Positions 1-8,738 of a stretch of DNA of 25,265 nt are shown here, one piece after another. The position numbers were made by a program, and so were the translations under genes. The notes beneath the pieces were generated by a model. That model saw only the letters and a list, made by a program, of their open reading frames with translations, did no database searches and was not told the origin of the DNA. Position 1 is the stretch's first letter. The number at the start of each line of letters is the position of its first letter. Origin of the DNA: Chara braunii (Eukaryota > Streptophyta > Charophyceae > Charales > Characeae); the NCBI GenBank assembly GCA_003427395.1, contig BFEA01000397.1, positions 942,975 through 968,239 on the forward strand. Direction: 5' to 3'.

Positions 1-84
1 GAATCCACCTACGCCGGGAAGGCCCTCAGGTCATCAGTGCTTTGAGGAATGTATCTGGCCAGGAAGTGAGGAACATGAAACAGG
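1..84 (+). CDS. possible 3' end of an exon, unidentified gene
   Basis: Read in the third frame, the first 84 bases are open. They give a basic, ordinary-looking peptide (IHLRREGPQVISALRNVSGQ, then EVRNMKQ) that ends at CAG|GTAGTT, a plausible 5' splice site. Directly downstream the sequence becomes T-rich and stops appear, as expected for an intron. I recognise no family in 27 residues, and the window edge cuts off the upstream part. A chance open stretch is quite possible. Confidence 0.2.
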
Positions 85-299
85 TAGTTTTCGTTTTTTG
101 TTTCTTGTTGTGAGGTCCCTGTAGCGCCCTGCCAGCCAGGCAGGCCGGATTCCACGCTTCATTGAGTTCCAGACAAGTACTGTAGCATCCTGTATCGGAC
201 CGCAATCACAGCATAAGGGATGTTTTTTCTTTTTTTCTGTTTATCTACTGTTCGTGGATAGACGAGGGCCCTAACTGAACTGCATACGGCCAAGTTTCA
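85..299. other. no gene seen
   Basis: T-rich tracts alternate with short unique sequence. No credible reading frame or RNA gene is visible. If the upstream exon call is right, this is intron. Confidence 0.4.
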
Positions 300-386
300 A
301 CTGCAATTGAAACTCGGACCCTGACTAAACTGCAATTGAAACTTGGACCCTGACTAAACTGCAATTGAAACTCGGACCCTGACTAA
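300..386. repeat. 29-bp tandem repeat, three copies
   Basis: Three head-to-tail 29-bp units start at 300, 329 and 358, each beginning ACTGCAATTGAAACT and ending CCCTGACTAA. They differ by a single C/T. The first unit is preceded by AGTTTCAA (293-300), which is the reverse complement of TTGAAACT inside the unit, so the array edge can also form a short hairpin. Confidence 0.9.
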
Positions 387-410
387 ACTGCTAAAACGCA
401 GTTTCAAAAA

Positions 411-452
411 ATGCAATTACAAACTATTTTCGTGACTACGCCGAAGTTACCC
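411..452 (+). repeat. solo end of the inverted-repeat family found at 7730-7896
   Basis: This stretch (TGCAATTACAAACT, then TTTCGTGAC, CGCCGAAGTTACCCC) closely matches 7864-7907, the right end of a MITE-like element. The similarity continues about 10 bases past the apparent end of the terminal repeat there. No opposing arm is evident nearby, so it looks like a truncated copy. Confidence 0.55.
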
Positions 453-561
453 CTGGTAGAAAGAGCCCACGCCAAACCTTTTCGGTTTTGGGCGCCCGAA
501 ACTAAGTCGTTTGGTACTACCGGTCCAATGACTTCCATGTAGGGTACTACAGGTCCACGCA

Positions 562-601
562 TCGCTCCAGGGGCCCTATCGTCGCTCCAGGGGCCCTATC
601 G
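562..601. repeat. 20-bp tandem duplication
   Basis: Two identical 20-bp units, TCGCTCCAGGGGCCCTATCG, lie head to tail at 562-581 and 582-601. Each contains the palindrome GGGGCCCC-like core GGGCCC. Confidence 0.9.
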
Positions 602-642
602 GATCATGAATCTGGCGCATAACAGCGCCAGATATATATATA

Positions 643-2032
643 CAGGGTCACCAGGCAGACGTCTGTACGTACGGGCAGACGTCCGTACGTACGGGCGTTC
701 GGGGTCCTGTACGAGGTCCGAACTTGACGGTGTTCGGCCCCCGCCAAATTTTATTTCAAGGCCTAGAAATATATTTTTTTTTCTTTTTTTTTTTTTTGGT
801 AAGTTCTCTATGACGTGGAGTACATGCCTGTAAATTGTCAAGTCATTCGGCTCAGACAAATAAGAATGAAAAATCGCCAAGGATGGCGGTGTCAAAACGT
901 GCTCACCCAGGTTTTTTTTCACTTTTTACTTTTTGTTTTCACTTTAGTTCGGGGCCTAAACAATTTTATTATTTTTTGAAACTTTTTTGTTTTCACTTTA
1001 GTTCGGGGTCTAAACAATTTCAGGGCATTTATCTTTGCCAAAAAAAAAAGATGGCGGTGTCGAAAACATGCTCGCGCACTCACTAAATTTAATTCTCTTT
1101 TTATTTTTATTTATTTTTATTATTAGTATTTGTTCTCCGTATTTTATTTTTATTTCAAACTTGGTAAGGAATTCGGATGTAATGCTCAGGCAAATATTGT
1201 TTAATTGTTTTTTCTTCATAACATATCTTTTTTTCAGATTTGTTTGATGATTTTTTTTATTTTTTTTTTTTGTTGGTCCGCGTTCGGCCCGAACGGCCGA
1301 ACCGGGGTTCAGGCTGGGCCGAAAGACTGAACCTGAACGCCTGAACGTACGGGACCCCTTCGGAAGGCGTTCGGCCGTTCGGGCCAAACGCGGACCAAGA
1401 AAAAAAAAAAAAAAATCAAAAAATTCCGAAAAAAAACACTGCTATGGAGAAAACTAAACTAAACAACATTTGCCTGGGCTTTTTATCCAAATTCTTTACC
1501 AAATTTGAATTAAAAATCAAATAAAGAAAATAAACACTATGATAAAAAAAAACAAAAATAAAAAGAGAATTAAAATGAGTGAGTGTGCCAGCACCTTTTC
1601 AACACCGCCATCTTTGCCGATTTTTAATTATTTTTTGGCATTGACAAATGCCTCGAAAATTGACAGATGTAGTTTACATAATCAATAACTCATTAAAAAG
1701 TTTTCAAAACATAATAAAATTTTTAGGCCCCGAAATAAAGTGAAAACAAAAAGTTAGAAGTGAAAAAGAACAAAATAGTGAGTGGGCGAGCACGTTTTGA
1801 CACCCCCATCTTTGACGATTTTTAATGTTTTTTTGGCTTAGCAGAATGGCTTCAAAATTTATGGGCGTGTAGGTTACATCATAGAGAACTTACAAAAAAG
1901 AAATACAAAAAAAAAACCTATTTTTAGGCCCCGAAATGGTTTTTGGCGGGGGCCGAACCTGGAGGTGTTCGGCCCCCGAACGAGACCCCGAACGAGACCC
2001 CGAACGCCCGAACGTTCGGTCAGGTAACCCTG
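643..2032. mobile_element. large foldback (inverted-repeat) element, hAT-like ends
   Basis: Almost the whole 1.39 kb is one inverted repeat. The left arm (643-1302) matches the reverse complement of the right arm (1369-2032) along its length, with many substitutions and small indels, around a ~65-bp loop. Shared landmarks include GTAAGTTCTCTATGA, AAGATGGCGGTGT, ACGTGCTC, TTGTTTTCACTTTA and TTTAATTCTCTTTTTATTTT. The outer ends begin CAGGGTCACC and CAGGGTTACC, each flanked by TATATATA (635-642 and 2033-2040). The CAGGG end and 8-bp flank resemble hAT elements, although the flank is low-complexity and could be coincidence. Subrepeats are a 20-bp tandem pair at 656-695, a ~37-bp direct repeat at 931-967 and 985-1021 in the left arm, and a 12-bp pair (CGAGACCCCGAA) near 1980-2004 in the right. 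No transposase frame exists inside, so it must be non-autonomous. Confidence 0.8.
1273..1398. repeat. central hairpin of the foldback element
   Basis: The innermost 30 bp of each arm (1273-1302 and 1369-1398; TTGGTCCGCG and CGCGGACCAA at the edges) pair at 29 of 30 positions. Long T and A runs flank the pair. The GC-rich stem is much better conserved than the AT-rich outer arms. Confidence 0.85.
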
Positions 2033-2040
2033 TATATATA

Positions 2041-2404
2041 TATATACTACGTTACCAGCTATCCGATTGGGAGACGTCCCCCCCGGACGTCTGCGGGAGA
2101 CGGTCGAGGGGGAGTTGTCCGGAAAATGGGACAACAATTTTTTTGCCATTAAAAAAAAAGTGGGGGGGGTCTGCGCACCGCCAGGGGAGCCCCCCAAAAA
2201 AATTTAAGGCTATTCTGAGCAAAAACAGAAAAAAAATAGAAAGAGGCTTTGGGAAGTTTGGGGTGTGTGGGGAGGTGGAGTTAGGTGGTTGGGGGGTTCC
2301 AATGGAGAGGCCGCTGTTGTCGGCAACTTGAGCACGGCGCAGCAACTGCCGCTGCTTTGTCTGATGTAGCGGTTGCGGTAGTTGCGGCAATTGCTGCTTG
2401 TATA
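2041..2404. other. no gene seen; purine-rich and G-rich DNA
   Basis: The stretch holds a short palindrome (GACGTCC around CCCC then GGACGTC, about 2072-2088), poly-A runs near 2150 and 2210-2240, and G runs near 2160 and 2290. Open frames here are low-complexity. I see no feature with coding character. Confidence 0.5.
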
Positions 2405-2507
2405 CCATCCGCTGCAGCAGATGCAGGAGGTGCAGTGACAGTGACATCCGCCGCAGCAGGTGCAGCGACAGCAACATCCGCCGCAGCAGGTGCTGCAGCT
2501 GGTACAA
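2405..2507. repeat. degenerate 30-bp minisatellite
   Basis: About three units of a 30-bp pattern built around ACATCCGCCGCAGCAGGTGC repeat head to tail, the last two nearly identical. The plus strand reads as Ala/Thr/Gly-rich repeats and the minus strand as Ala/Val-rich. Both are open because of the periodicity, so I do not call a gene. Confidence 0.8.
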
Positions 2508-2531
2508 GTACTACACCCACTGCATTCCACC

Positions 2532-2535
<4 letters not shown>

Positions 2536-2598
<63 letters not shown>
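2536..2598. repeat. (AC)n microsatellite
   Basis: An uninterrupted AC dinucleotide run of about 31 units. The Cys-Val and Thr-His frames that cross it are artefacts. Confidence 0.97.
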
Positions 2599-2599
<1 letters not shown>

Positions 2600-2639
2600 G
2601 CATACCAACCATTTGAATTGATTGCCTGAATGATTGAAA

Positions 2640-2815
2640 GAGTGACTTAGCAAGCGACAAACTGACTAACTTACATACCGGTTGACCGACTAACTGACTG
2701 ACTTACTGACTGATTGCATGCCTTAGTAAGTGACTGCATGACTGACTAACTGACAGACTGACTCACTGACATACACACAAACACACACAGACACACACAA
2801 ACACCCACACACAAC
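2640..2815. repeat. degenerate GACT and CA repeats
   Basis: Imperfect GACT/ACTG tetranucleotides (GACTAACTGACTGACTTACT and variants) run to about 2769. An imperfect CA-rich tract follows, with interruptions such as CAAACAC and CAGACAC. It looks like an old, decayed microsatellite pair. Confidence 0.75.
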
Positions 2816-2943
2816 GACATTCGCATTTGCTGAACACGGTTGCACATTGTTGTTGCGAGTTCAAGCACGACAAACAAATGAGAGAGAAGCACAACCAATG
2901 CAGCATATAGAGTTCAACTGTGAACATCAACAATGAAATGAAG

Positions 2944-2959
2944 CTCTCTCTCTCTCTCT

Positions 2960-3006
<47 letters not shown>

Positions 3007-3023
3007 TCTCTCTCTCTCTCTCT
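2944..3023. repeat. (CT)n microsatellite
   Basis: A CT dinucleotide run of about 80 bp with two matching CCTT interruptions, one near each end. Confidence 0.95.
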
Positions 3024-3075
3024 GCTGCCACAGCAGCAACCAACGATCCACAACCACTCACACAAACGCACGTTG

Positions 3076-3145
3076 CACCGCCTCCCACCCCCCAAAGAGT
3101 CCGAACACGTCCCCCACACTCCACCGCCTCCCACACCCCAAAGAC
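3076..3145. repeat. ~46-bp spaced direct repeat
   Basis: CACCGCCTCCCAC followed by CCCCAAAGA occurs at 3076 and again at 3122. Two diverged C-rich units lie just downstream (3' side) of the hAT-derived reading frame on the minus strand. Confidence 0.6.
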
Positions 3146-3176
3146 GAATGCACGCAGATGGACGGACACTATCCCA

Positions 3177-6010
3177 CTAGTCCGCCATGTCGCTGGTGTC
3201 ATCGAAGTTGTCGTCATCTCCTGCCTCATCCTGACCCCTCATACGTGTCTCCTCCGCATAGTCGCTGCCGGACATCTCATCTGAGGTGTTGCCATCATCA
3301 TTCTCATCAGGATCATCGTCCAACACACGAGTAGAGGTTTTTCGCATTTCTCTACTGGCTGCTCGAGATCTTGTATGGACACCTACTGCAACACCAACTC
3401 CTGTTGCAATCCCCTCCGCAACATCGCCAGTCTCTGACCTGCCATGGCCTAGTGCGCTCATTGCCCATGATTAGTGTTGCTTGCCTCGGCCTCTTCCTGA
3501 GCCACGAGGCCGGCCACGGCCTCGACGTGCAGGAGGTGGCTCCCCGCCTACGTCATCCTCCCTTTGTCTCTTCTTCCTGCCAGCACGACTTGTCTTCACA
3601 TTATCACGGATAACCGAAGCCTGTCATGCCAGAAGCGGGGGCATGCCCAGCGGACTGCGGTCGGGCATGGTAGCAGTCATAGATGATGATGGCCGTAGTG
3701 ATGCGCGTAGAGTAGGGCACTCAGTGGGCATGGAAGTGTGGGGTGAGTGGATGTCTGTAGGTGATGGCAATGGCGGTATGCCTAGTAGACTGGTCAAGGG
3801 TGCGCGACTTGTCATTAACAAGCTGCGTCCCCCACCCTGCATCGCCTTACTGGAGACGCTGTCGAGAGCTCCCCTACCTCCTCCAGATGCTCGCTCCTGA
3901 GCTGCCACGCGATGTGCTAGCGACATGCAATGTACACCAAGATCCACCCCCTGCGACGATTGTGCGGCACTTGGGGACGGCGAAGGAATCCCGTAGAATG
4001 AACCCCTAGTGAGTGTGATGTCTCGAGCACGGCTCTCCTGCGGGGGATCCTTGCCCGTCTCCTCCGTCCTGTCCTTCATCCCGTCCTCCGCCATCACAAC
4101 GCCCTCATCTCGAACGACACTCTCGTCAATCCTGTCACTCACTCTCTCACGTGCAATGTCTGATCGCCCCTGATCCACTTGCTGCTCCACATTCACATCC
4201 ACCCTAACTTCCACCCTCTGTTCCACCCTCTGCTCCACCCAACGATCTGCAGCAAGGGGAGCACATGGATGTACCCTTTGGTCCACCCTCTGTTCCACTG
4301 TCCCAGCCAAACCTTTCCCCACTCGCTGCTCTACAGTCTGCACCACTATTGGTCGAACATCGTCCTTGTCCCTCGGGTGTGCATTCTCGTACAATCTACA
4401 TTCTGTGCTGTCACCCACTTTCTGATCAACCCTGTGCCCCATCAAATCCTCTGCAACCACATCCGCCCTCCAATCCACCGTCTGCACGACACTCTGTCTG
4501 ACCCCCGGACGCTCTAAGAGTTGTTCTGCCACCTGCTGCACCCGCTCCCTGTGTTGTGCCCTGTGCTCCACTGCCTGATCTGCCCTCTCGTCCATGCTAT
4601 CATTACGCCTCTGCCCTGCCCTGTGCACCGCAGCACGGTGTACTGTACCCTGTGAAGATCCGCCAGTCCCACGCACGTCGACGGTGCAAGCAAGGGAACC
4701 TAACGTGGCAGAATCATGTGGCTCCAGACCTCTGGAGTCGACGGCGGTCGGCCCTGCAAAACGGGAGGACGAGGGATGATTGACGCATTGTGATGTTGTG
4801 GAGCCTAATGACCCTATCTCCGCCACCAGTGGTTGTGAAGTCGAGGCAAGGATGTCGTCGTGGCGGCGCTCGATGTCCTCGTTTACCCCCTCTACATCGT
4901 CTGTCGCCAATAGACCCTCGACATCGACGTGGCCTCCCACCCTTCTCCAGAGGGTCCTCACTGCTTGGAAACTGCCATCAGCGTACGAGTCGAGGTCCGT
5001 GTGAGGGTCCAATGTCGCCCACTCGTCGAGAATATCGTGCTGGTCTTCTGCAACCGCCTTCCCTCTTCCCCGATCCGCCTGTGCCTGCTCCATCATCTCG
5101 CGATGCATCCACACCGCATCCTACCATGGGGGCATTGTATCTGCCAAACGATCGTCTATCGATAAAGACGTGACCCAGTTACGGCCGTCCTTGCGACGAT
5201 TAACCTGATCCATGAGCTCCCATTCATACTCGCCGACATCTGGGGGGATCACATCTGTCTCGTCGATCTCCTCTGGGGGGTCCTCCACCATATCCGCCCA
5301 CACGTCGATATAACGACTCTCCCGCCGCCTGCTAGCACTAAGAAGCTGCATGTTCCAGTGAATGAACACGAGTATCTCAACACTCTTAGTGGAGAGGTTG
5401 TTGCGCCTCTTCGTGTGAATGAAGTCGTGAGTCGCCCAGTTGCGCTCGCAAGGAGTTGCTGTCGACCACATGCCAAGCACCTTCTTTGCGATGGCTTGCA
5501 ACCTTGGAAAACGGCCGCTGTGAGCTCCCACCACTACGCCGGATGCATGGTCTTCGATGCTGCATCCCAAGTGGTGTACTGGTCCCACCAGTGAAGTCCA
5601 TGCTCCGGCCAGTACCGCGGATCGTCTGAATGGAAAGTCCATAAAGCCTCCCAGAGGTTGTGCATCTCCTCCGCCCCCCAGTCCCCGCCCAAAGTGTGAG
5701 CGAAGTGGTCAAGTGTGCTCTGCACAACAGGGGCCGACCGCTCCCTTAACAGCGACACGTCGCGCCTACGAGGATCCATCAAATAAGCCCGAGTAGTGAC
5801 AGACCCTCCCTTCTTACTTAGTCGGACAGGCACGGGGGATTTCGGTTCTGTCCGTGTCCCCACACTCAATTTTCCCAAATGTCGCTGTCTTTCCAGGGCC
5901 CCCTTCCGCAAATTAAACACTCCGAACGGAAAGCAGCGCAGGGCGTGAGGTTGCACGTCACAGGTTGGTGGAAGTGTGGATGCATAGCGTTGGCCTTGTT
6001 TTCGTTGCAT
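3177..6010 (-). pseudogene. hAT transposase-derived gene, C-terminal part, broken
   Basis: hAT transposases are nuclear DDE-type enzymes that cut and paste DNA; their C-terminal domain dimerises. Seen here: minus-strand 6010-5534 (DPRRRDVSLLRERSAPVVQS; LWEALWTFHSDDPRYWPEHG) leads through a frameshift near 5540 into the dimerisation block at about 5520-5370 (KKVLGMWSTATPCERNW, THDFIHTKRRNNLS). From there one frame runs to 3177, broken only by TAG 5121-5123, TGA 3624-3626 and TAA 3471-3473. The long extension has imperfect VEQRVDQRV-type repeats (about 4150-4450), a Ser/Pro-rich stretch, a basic patch with an AT-hook-like core RRGRGRPRGS (about 3510-3550), and an acidic tail ending DDTSDMAD. 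The zinc-finger and catalytic N-terminal domains are not visible upstream. The call for the dimerisation region is firm. The extension is assigned by frame continuity and plausible composition. Confidence 0.8.
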
Positions 6011-6035
6011 TTCTGAAAATCAAAAAAAGGATTCT
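6011..6035 (-). promoter_or_regulatory. candidate 3' splice site before the hAT-derived exon
   Basis: On the minus strand a pyrimidine-rich run (CTTTTTTTGATTTTCAG) ends in AG at 6014-6013, just before the open hAT-like frame begins. It fits an intron acceptor, which would make the downstream reading frame a last exon. T-rich sequence is common here, so support is modest. Confidence 0.35.
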
Positions 6036-6120
6036 TTATATGTTTTTTTTTAAAGAAACGGCCGCCACACACCGATTTACTCGACGCTAGTGGGTCCCGG
6101 CTCCAGTGTCCTTTTTTTTT

Positions 6121-6277
6121 TTAAACCACCAGTATTTGGCCGAACAATCAGCAGCCGAAAAAAAAGAGTAGAAACATTTCTAGTCGGATGAATTTGGGCG
6201 CTCCTGTAGTGGCCCGTACGTTTCCTAAAATAGTGGCTCCTTAACGGGTGCAACTTTAGGAAGTACTGGTGGTTTAA
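6121..6277. mobile_element. 157-bp MITE-like inverted-repeat element
   Basis: A perfect 14-bp inverted repeat, TTAAACCACCAGTA at 6121-6134 and its reverse complement at 6264-6277, encloses 129 bp without coding potential. I could not identify a target-site duplication, so the mobile origin is inferred from the shape. Confidence 0.45.
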
Positions 6278-6291
6278 CTCTCCTTCAATGT

Positions 6292-6321
6292 TAGTGGTGC
6301 TGATAAGAGCAGACACCACTA
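6292..6321. repeat. 8-bp-stem hairpin
   Basis: TAGTGGTG (6292-6299) and CACCACTA (6314-6321) form a perfect stem around a 14-base loop, with GGTGGT/ACCACC pairs just outside (6268-6273, 6321-6326). No T run follows on either strand and no neighbouring gene explains it. Confidence 0.5.
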
Positions 6322-6967
6322 CCACCTAGGGGGAGGCTCCGTCTATTGGTGGGGAGCATCACCTGCTGGAAACAGGGTCCAGCGTCCCGTATACAGACTT
6401 AATTCATAGTACAAACAGAGAACCAAAAAATAGAAGATTCCTGTCAGCATTGATTGCCCCGGAGTCCAGGGGATTAACTGAGCAGTAAAAGCAAAGCCAA
6501 AAAAAGGGGGGAGGGAACCTCTTCGCCTTGAGCTCGGCGCCAGATACTTACTACTATCTACAAGTTCCTCTCACCGCCCTTCTGAGCCTTCTCTATCCCT
6601 TACCCTCAGGCCCAGTGTCCTCGTACTAAGAGTACCTGACTTTAAATATTCTCTGGCCAGCTTTGCAAATTATCAAAGCACTGTTATTCTGATAGTATTC
6701 TAAAACTTCTGCCTTCCGGGAATTGCTGCACAGAGTTAGTTAAGTCTCCTACCTTCTTCCCCCGAACACAACACACCCTTATTTTGTTTGTATCTGGCCG
6801 TAATTTTAGCTTATATTCATTCATTTTTAGGTTGCGTTATGTTCCGGGGGAAGACCGTAGTTGAGTATGGGACACTTGAACTCTTAGAGTTTACCGTCAG
6901 GCTTCAGCGGTTCTCCCTGCCCACTGAAAGGGATATTCCCAATGCCTTGTTTGTTTTGCAAGAGCCC

Positions 6968-7640
6968 TTAGGCAGCATTGTCCTCTTCTGTCTGGCTTTC
7001 CTGTCCTCCCCCTAGGAGGATCAGTCTACAAACCGAAAGTCTGAAGCTGTTCCTTAGAGCCACATCCGCAGTAACTTTACCATGGAAGCGTCTGGCTCTC
7101 CTTGCCAACCACAACAAGATCCAAAAGGCGATGGCACGGAGCGTCAGGGCAATACCTTTCCCAGTAGAGATGTCTGTGCTTCCTGTGATTATGAAAGTTT
7201 CTTTCCTCGTGGAAGAATCTCCGTAGGCCTTTCTCCATAAGTCTCGTAGCCAATCCCCGAAGCCCCGTGCCACACCACATTCCCACCACAAATGTGCAGA
7301 GGATTCGACTCTGGGATAGGGACACTAATCACGAAACACATTGATTCGCATCCCCTTTTCTGCACACCATTCTGCTGTAGGAACGCTTGAAAGATGTGTG
7401 TGATTCCTGTGATTATGAAAGTTTCTTTCCTCGTGGAAGAATCTCCGTAGGCCTGTCTCCATAAGTCTCGTAGCCAATCCCCGAAGCCCCGTGCGAAACC
7501 ACGTTCCCACCACAAATGTGCAGAGGATTCGACTCTGGGATAGGGACACGGATCACAAAACACATTGATTTGCATCCCCTTTTCTGCACACCATTCTGCT
7601 GTAGGGACGCTTGAATGCATGTGCATCCATTGTAGGCCTG
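6968..7640 (-). pseudogene. LINE-like reverse transcriptase 3' end, zinc-finger region
   Basis: Non-LTR retrotransposon polyproteins often end in a zf-RVT zinc-binding module after the reverse transcriptase. The minus strand shows one: CDPCPYPRVESSAHLWWEC, a CxxC...HxxxxC arrangement, followed by ARGFGDWLRDLWRKAYGDSS and then an IAFWILLWLARRARRF segment typical of what follows zf-RVT. A 224-bp tandem duplication repeats the finger. Because 224 is not a multiple of three, the two copies lie in different frames. In the upstream copy (7405-7616) the last zinc ligand is Arg (WWER). The reverse transcriptase and endonuclease domains are absent, so this is a 5'-truncated relic. The family call rests on motif pattern, not on a search. 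Confidence 0.6.
7181..7616. repeat. 224-bp tandem duplication inside the LINE relic
   Basis: Copy one (7181-7404) and copy two (7405-about 7616) start with TCCTGTGATTATGAAAGTTT and end near CTGTAGGRACGCTTGAA. They differ at only a handful of positions by eye, so the duplication looks younger than the decay of the element around it. Confidence 0.93.
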
Positions 7641-7729
7641 CCACTTTGGTTTCTGTGATTCCCTGTATCATCTGACAATATAAGGGAAACCAAACTCAGT
7701 CTGTTGAAAATCTACAAAGAGAAAACTAT

Positions 7730-7896
7730 GGCGCAGTCACGGTTTGAGTTTGTAATTGCACTTGAGGCAAAAGGGCCGGTAAGGTAATGGTGAATGTATA
7801 TGACCTACGTTTCGGATCCGGTGGGGTCGTGTGGGGGTGTAATGTATTCGCGGGATTGCCTGAAGTGCAATTACAAACTGTGTTTGTGACCGCGCC
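7730..7896. mobile_element. 167-bp MITE-like element with ~40-bp terminal inverted repeats
   Basis: The left end (GGCGCAGTCAC, then AGTTTGTAATTGCACTT at 7747-7763) matches the reverse complement of the right end (AAGTGCAATTACAAACT at 7862-7878, then GTGACCGCGCC at 7886-7896) over about 40 bp, with a small gap. The interior is non-coding. A relative of the right end recurs at 411-452. No clear target-site duplication is visible, and the true ends may lie a few bases further out. Confidence 0.65.
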
Positions 7897-7899
7897 GAA

Positions 7900-8149
7900 C
7901 TTAGCCCATCTACAAAAGTTCATGGTTTGTGATCTCTTGTTCCAGAAAGACCAGGCCTGGTGGGGGGTTTTAGTGTTGCGGCCTTAGACTGCATGCTATA
8001 CGCTAAACCCTTGGTCTGTAATTCTCCAAGAGGATAACATCAGTCTCGGCTGGAAATTTTGAATAGACTGGATATGCGTTGTATTCGAAAATTCGGGCTG
8101 TTAGAAGAGAACGCACGTGTCGTTTTCGAATAGACAGGAGCCCCGCCCC
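7900..8149. other. no gene seen
   Basis: Unique-looking sequence holding two related stretches, TTTTGAATAGACTGG (about 8057-8071) and GTTTTCGAATAGACAGG (about 8122-8138). No coding or RNA gene signal. Confidence 0.4.
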
Positions 8150-8285
8150 GGGGCCAAGTCCCACTGGCAGCGTTGAGTTTGTGTGCTGTTGAGGAGACTC
8201 TCAATGCCATTTCTGCACATCTCTTTAAACACACCCAGATTCAGGTGTTGAGAAAACTCAACGCTGTTAGTGGGACTTGGCCCCC
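8150..8285. mobile_element. MITE with GGGGCCAAGTCCCACT ends, copy 1
   Basis: About 31 bp at the left end (GGGGCCAAGTCCCACT, then CAGCGTTGAGTTT) is matched by the reverse complement of the right end, with about three differences, around a ~75-bp non-coding interior. Total length is about 136 bp. Confidence 0.75.
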
Positions 8286-8339
8286 AAGGGACTTTTCCCT
8301 TTTCCCATTTCCGCACACAGGTGACAGGGCCTCGATACA

Positions 8340-8395
8340 CACTATCGCTGTATTCAAATTGGGGTGTCTTTCAGTCTAATAGAGCAATTATAATG
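8340..8395. repeat. hairpin-family sequence, diverged copy
   Basis: The sequence (CGCTGTATTCAAA, then CTTTCAGTCTA, ATTATAATGAC) resembles the reverse complement of the hairpin at 8632-8684 and, in direct orientation, 9018-9085. Its own arms pair poorly, so it is probably an old copy. The similarity to 9040-9160 continues downstream to about 8480. Confidence 0.4.
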
Positions 8396-8597
8396 ACTGG
8401 TACATGAAATATAGGCAAAGAAGGAAACCAGAGAAGGATGACCAATGGCTGCAGGGATACCATGAAATTCAATCTCTAACATTGCTCCTTTTGGAAAGGG
8501 GATATTAAAATGAAATTCAATCTCAATTTGTAATTCTATTTGTTCATAAAAAGTTCCCAGGCATTGCTCCTTTTGGCAAACATTGTTTATCTAGTGG

Positions 8598-8713
8598 CTA
8601 CCTTCCCCCCCCGAATTCCAATGTATTCACCGTCCTTATAGCTGTATCTAGACTGAAAGATGCCTTAAATACAGCTATAATGACCATGAGTTGTATTGGG
8701 GGGCAGAAGGTAG
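8598..8713. mobile_element. 116-bp MITE-like palindromic element
   Basis: Nested inverted repeats pair CTACCTTCCCCCC (8598-8610) with the opposite end GGGGGGCAGAAGGTAG. In the centre GTCCTTATAGCTGTAT (8632-8647) pairs with ATACAGCTATAATGAC (8669-8684). The spacer reads GACTGAAAGATGCC. The whole unit could fold into one long imperfect hairpin. No coding capacity. Confidence 0.6.
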
Positions 8714-8738
8714 AGTCCATCTCATTCTTTCTTCACCT

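Larger units (their letters stand above)
6070..6967. other. no gene seen; short inverted repeats only
   Basis: I find no frame with coding character in this ~900 bp. It contains the inverted repeats at 6121-6277 and 6292-6321. The part after 6330 looks unique, with a poly-A/poly-G junction near 6500. The segment nearest 6960 may be the extreme 3' end of the LINE-like relic that follows. Confidence 0.5.

Noticed and set aside
300-386. CRISPR array
   Set aside because: The repeats are contiguous without unique spacers, and the context is eukaryotic.
2281-2653. Cys-Val or Thr-His repeat proteins
   Set aside because: They are translations of the (AC)n microsatellite and the neighbouring minisatellite, open only because of periodicity.
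2763-3229. Arg/Glu or Ser/Leu repeat proteins across the CT tract
   Set aside because: Pure microsatellite artefacts; the same applies to 20656-20868.
3371-5173. Long plus-strand open frames opposite the hAT-derived gene
   Set aside because: They are Pro/His/Ser-rich shadows of the minus-strand frame, which carries the recognisable domain and the continuous reading frame.
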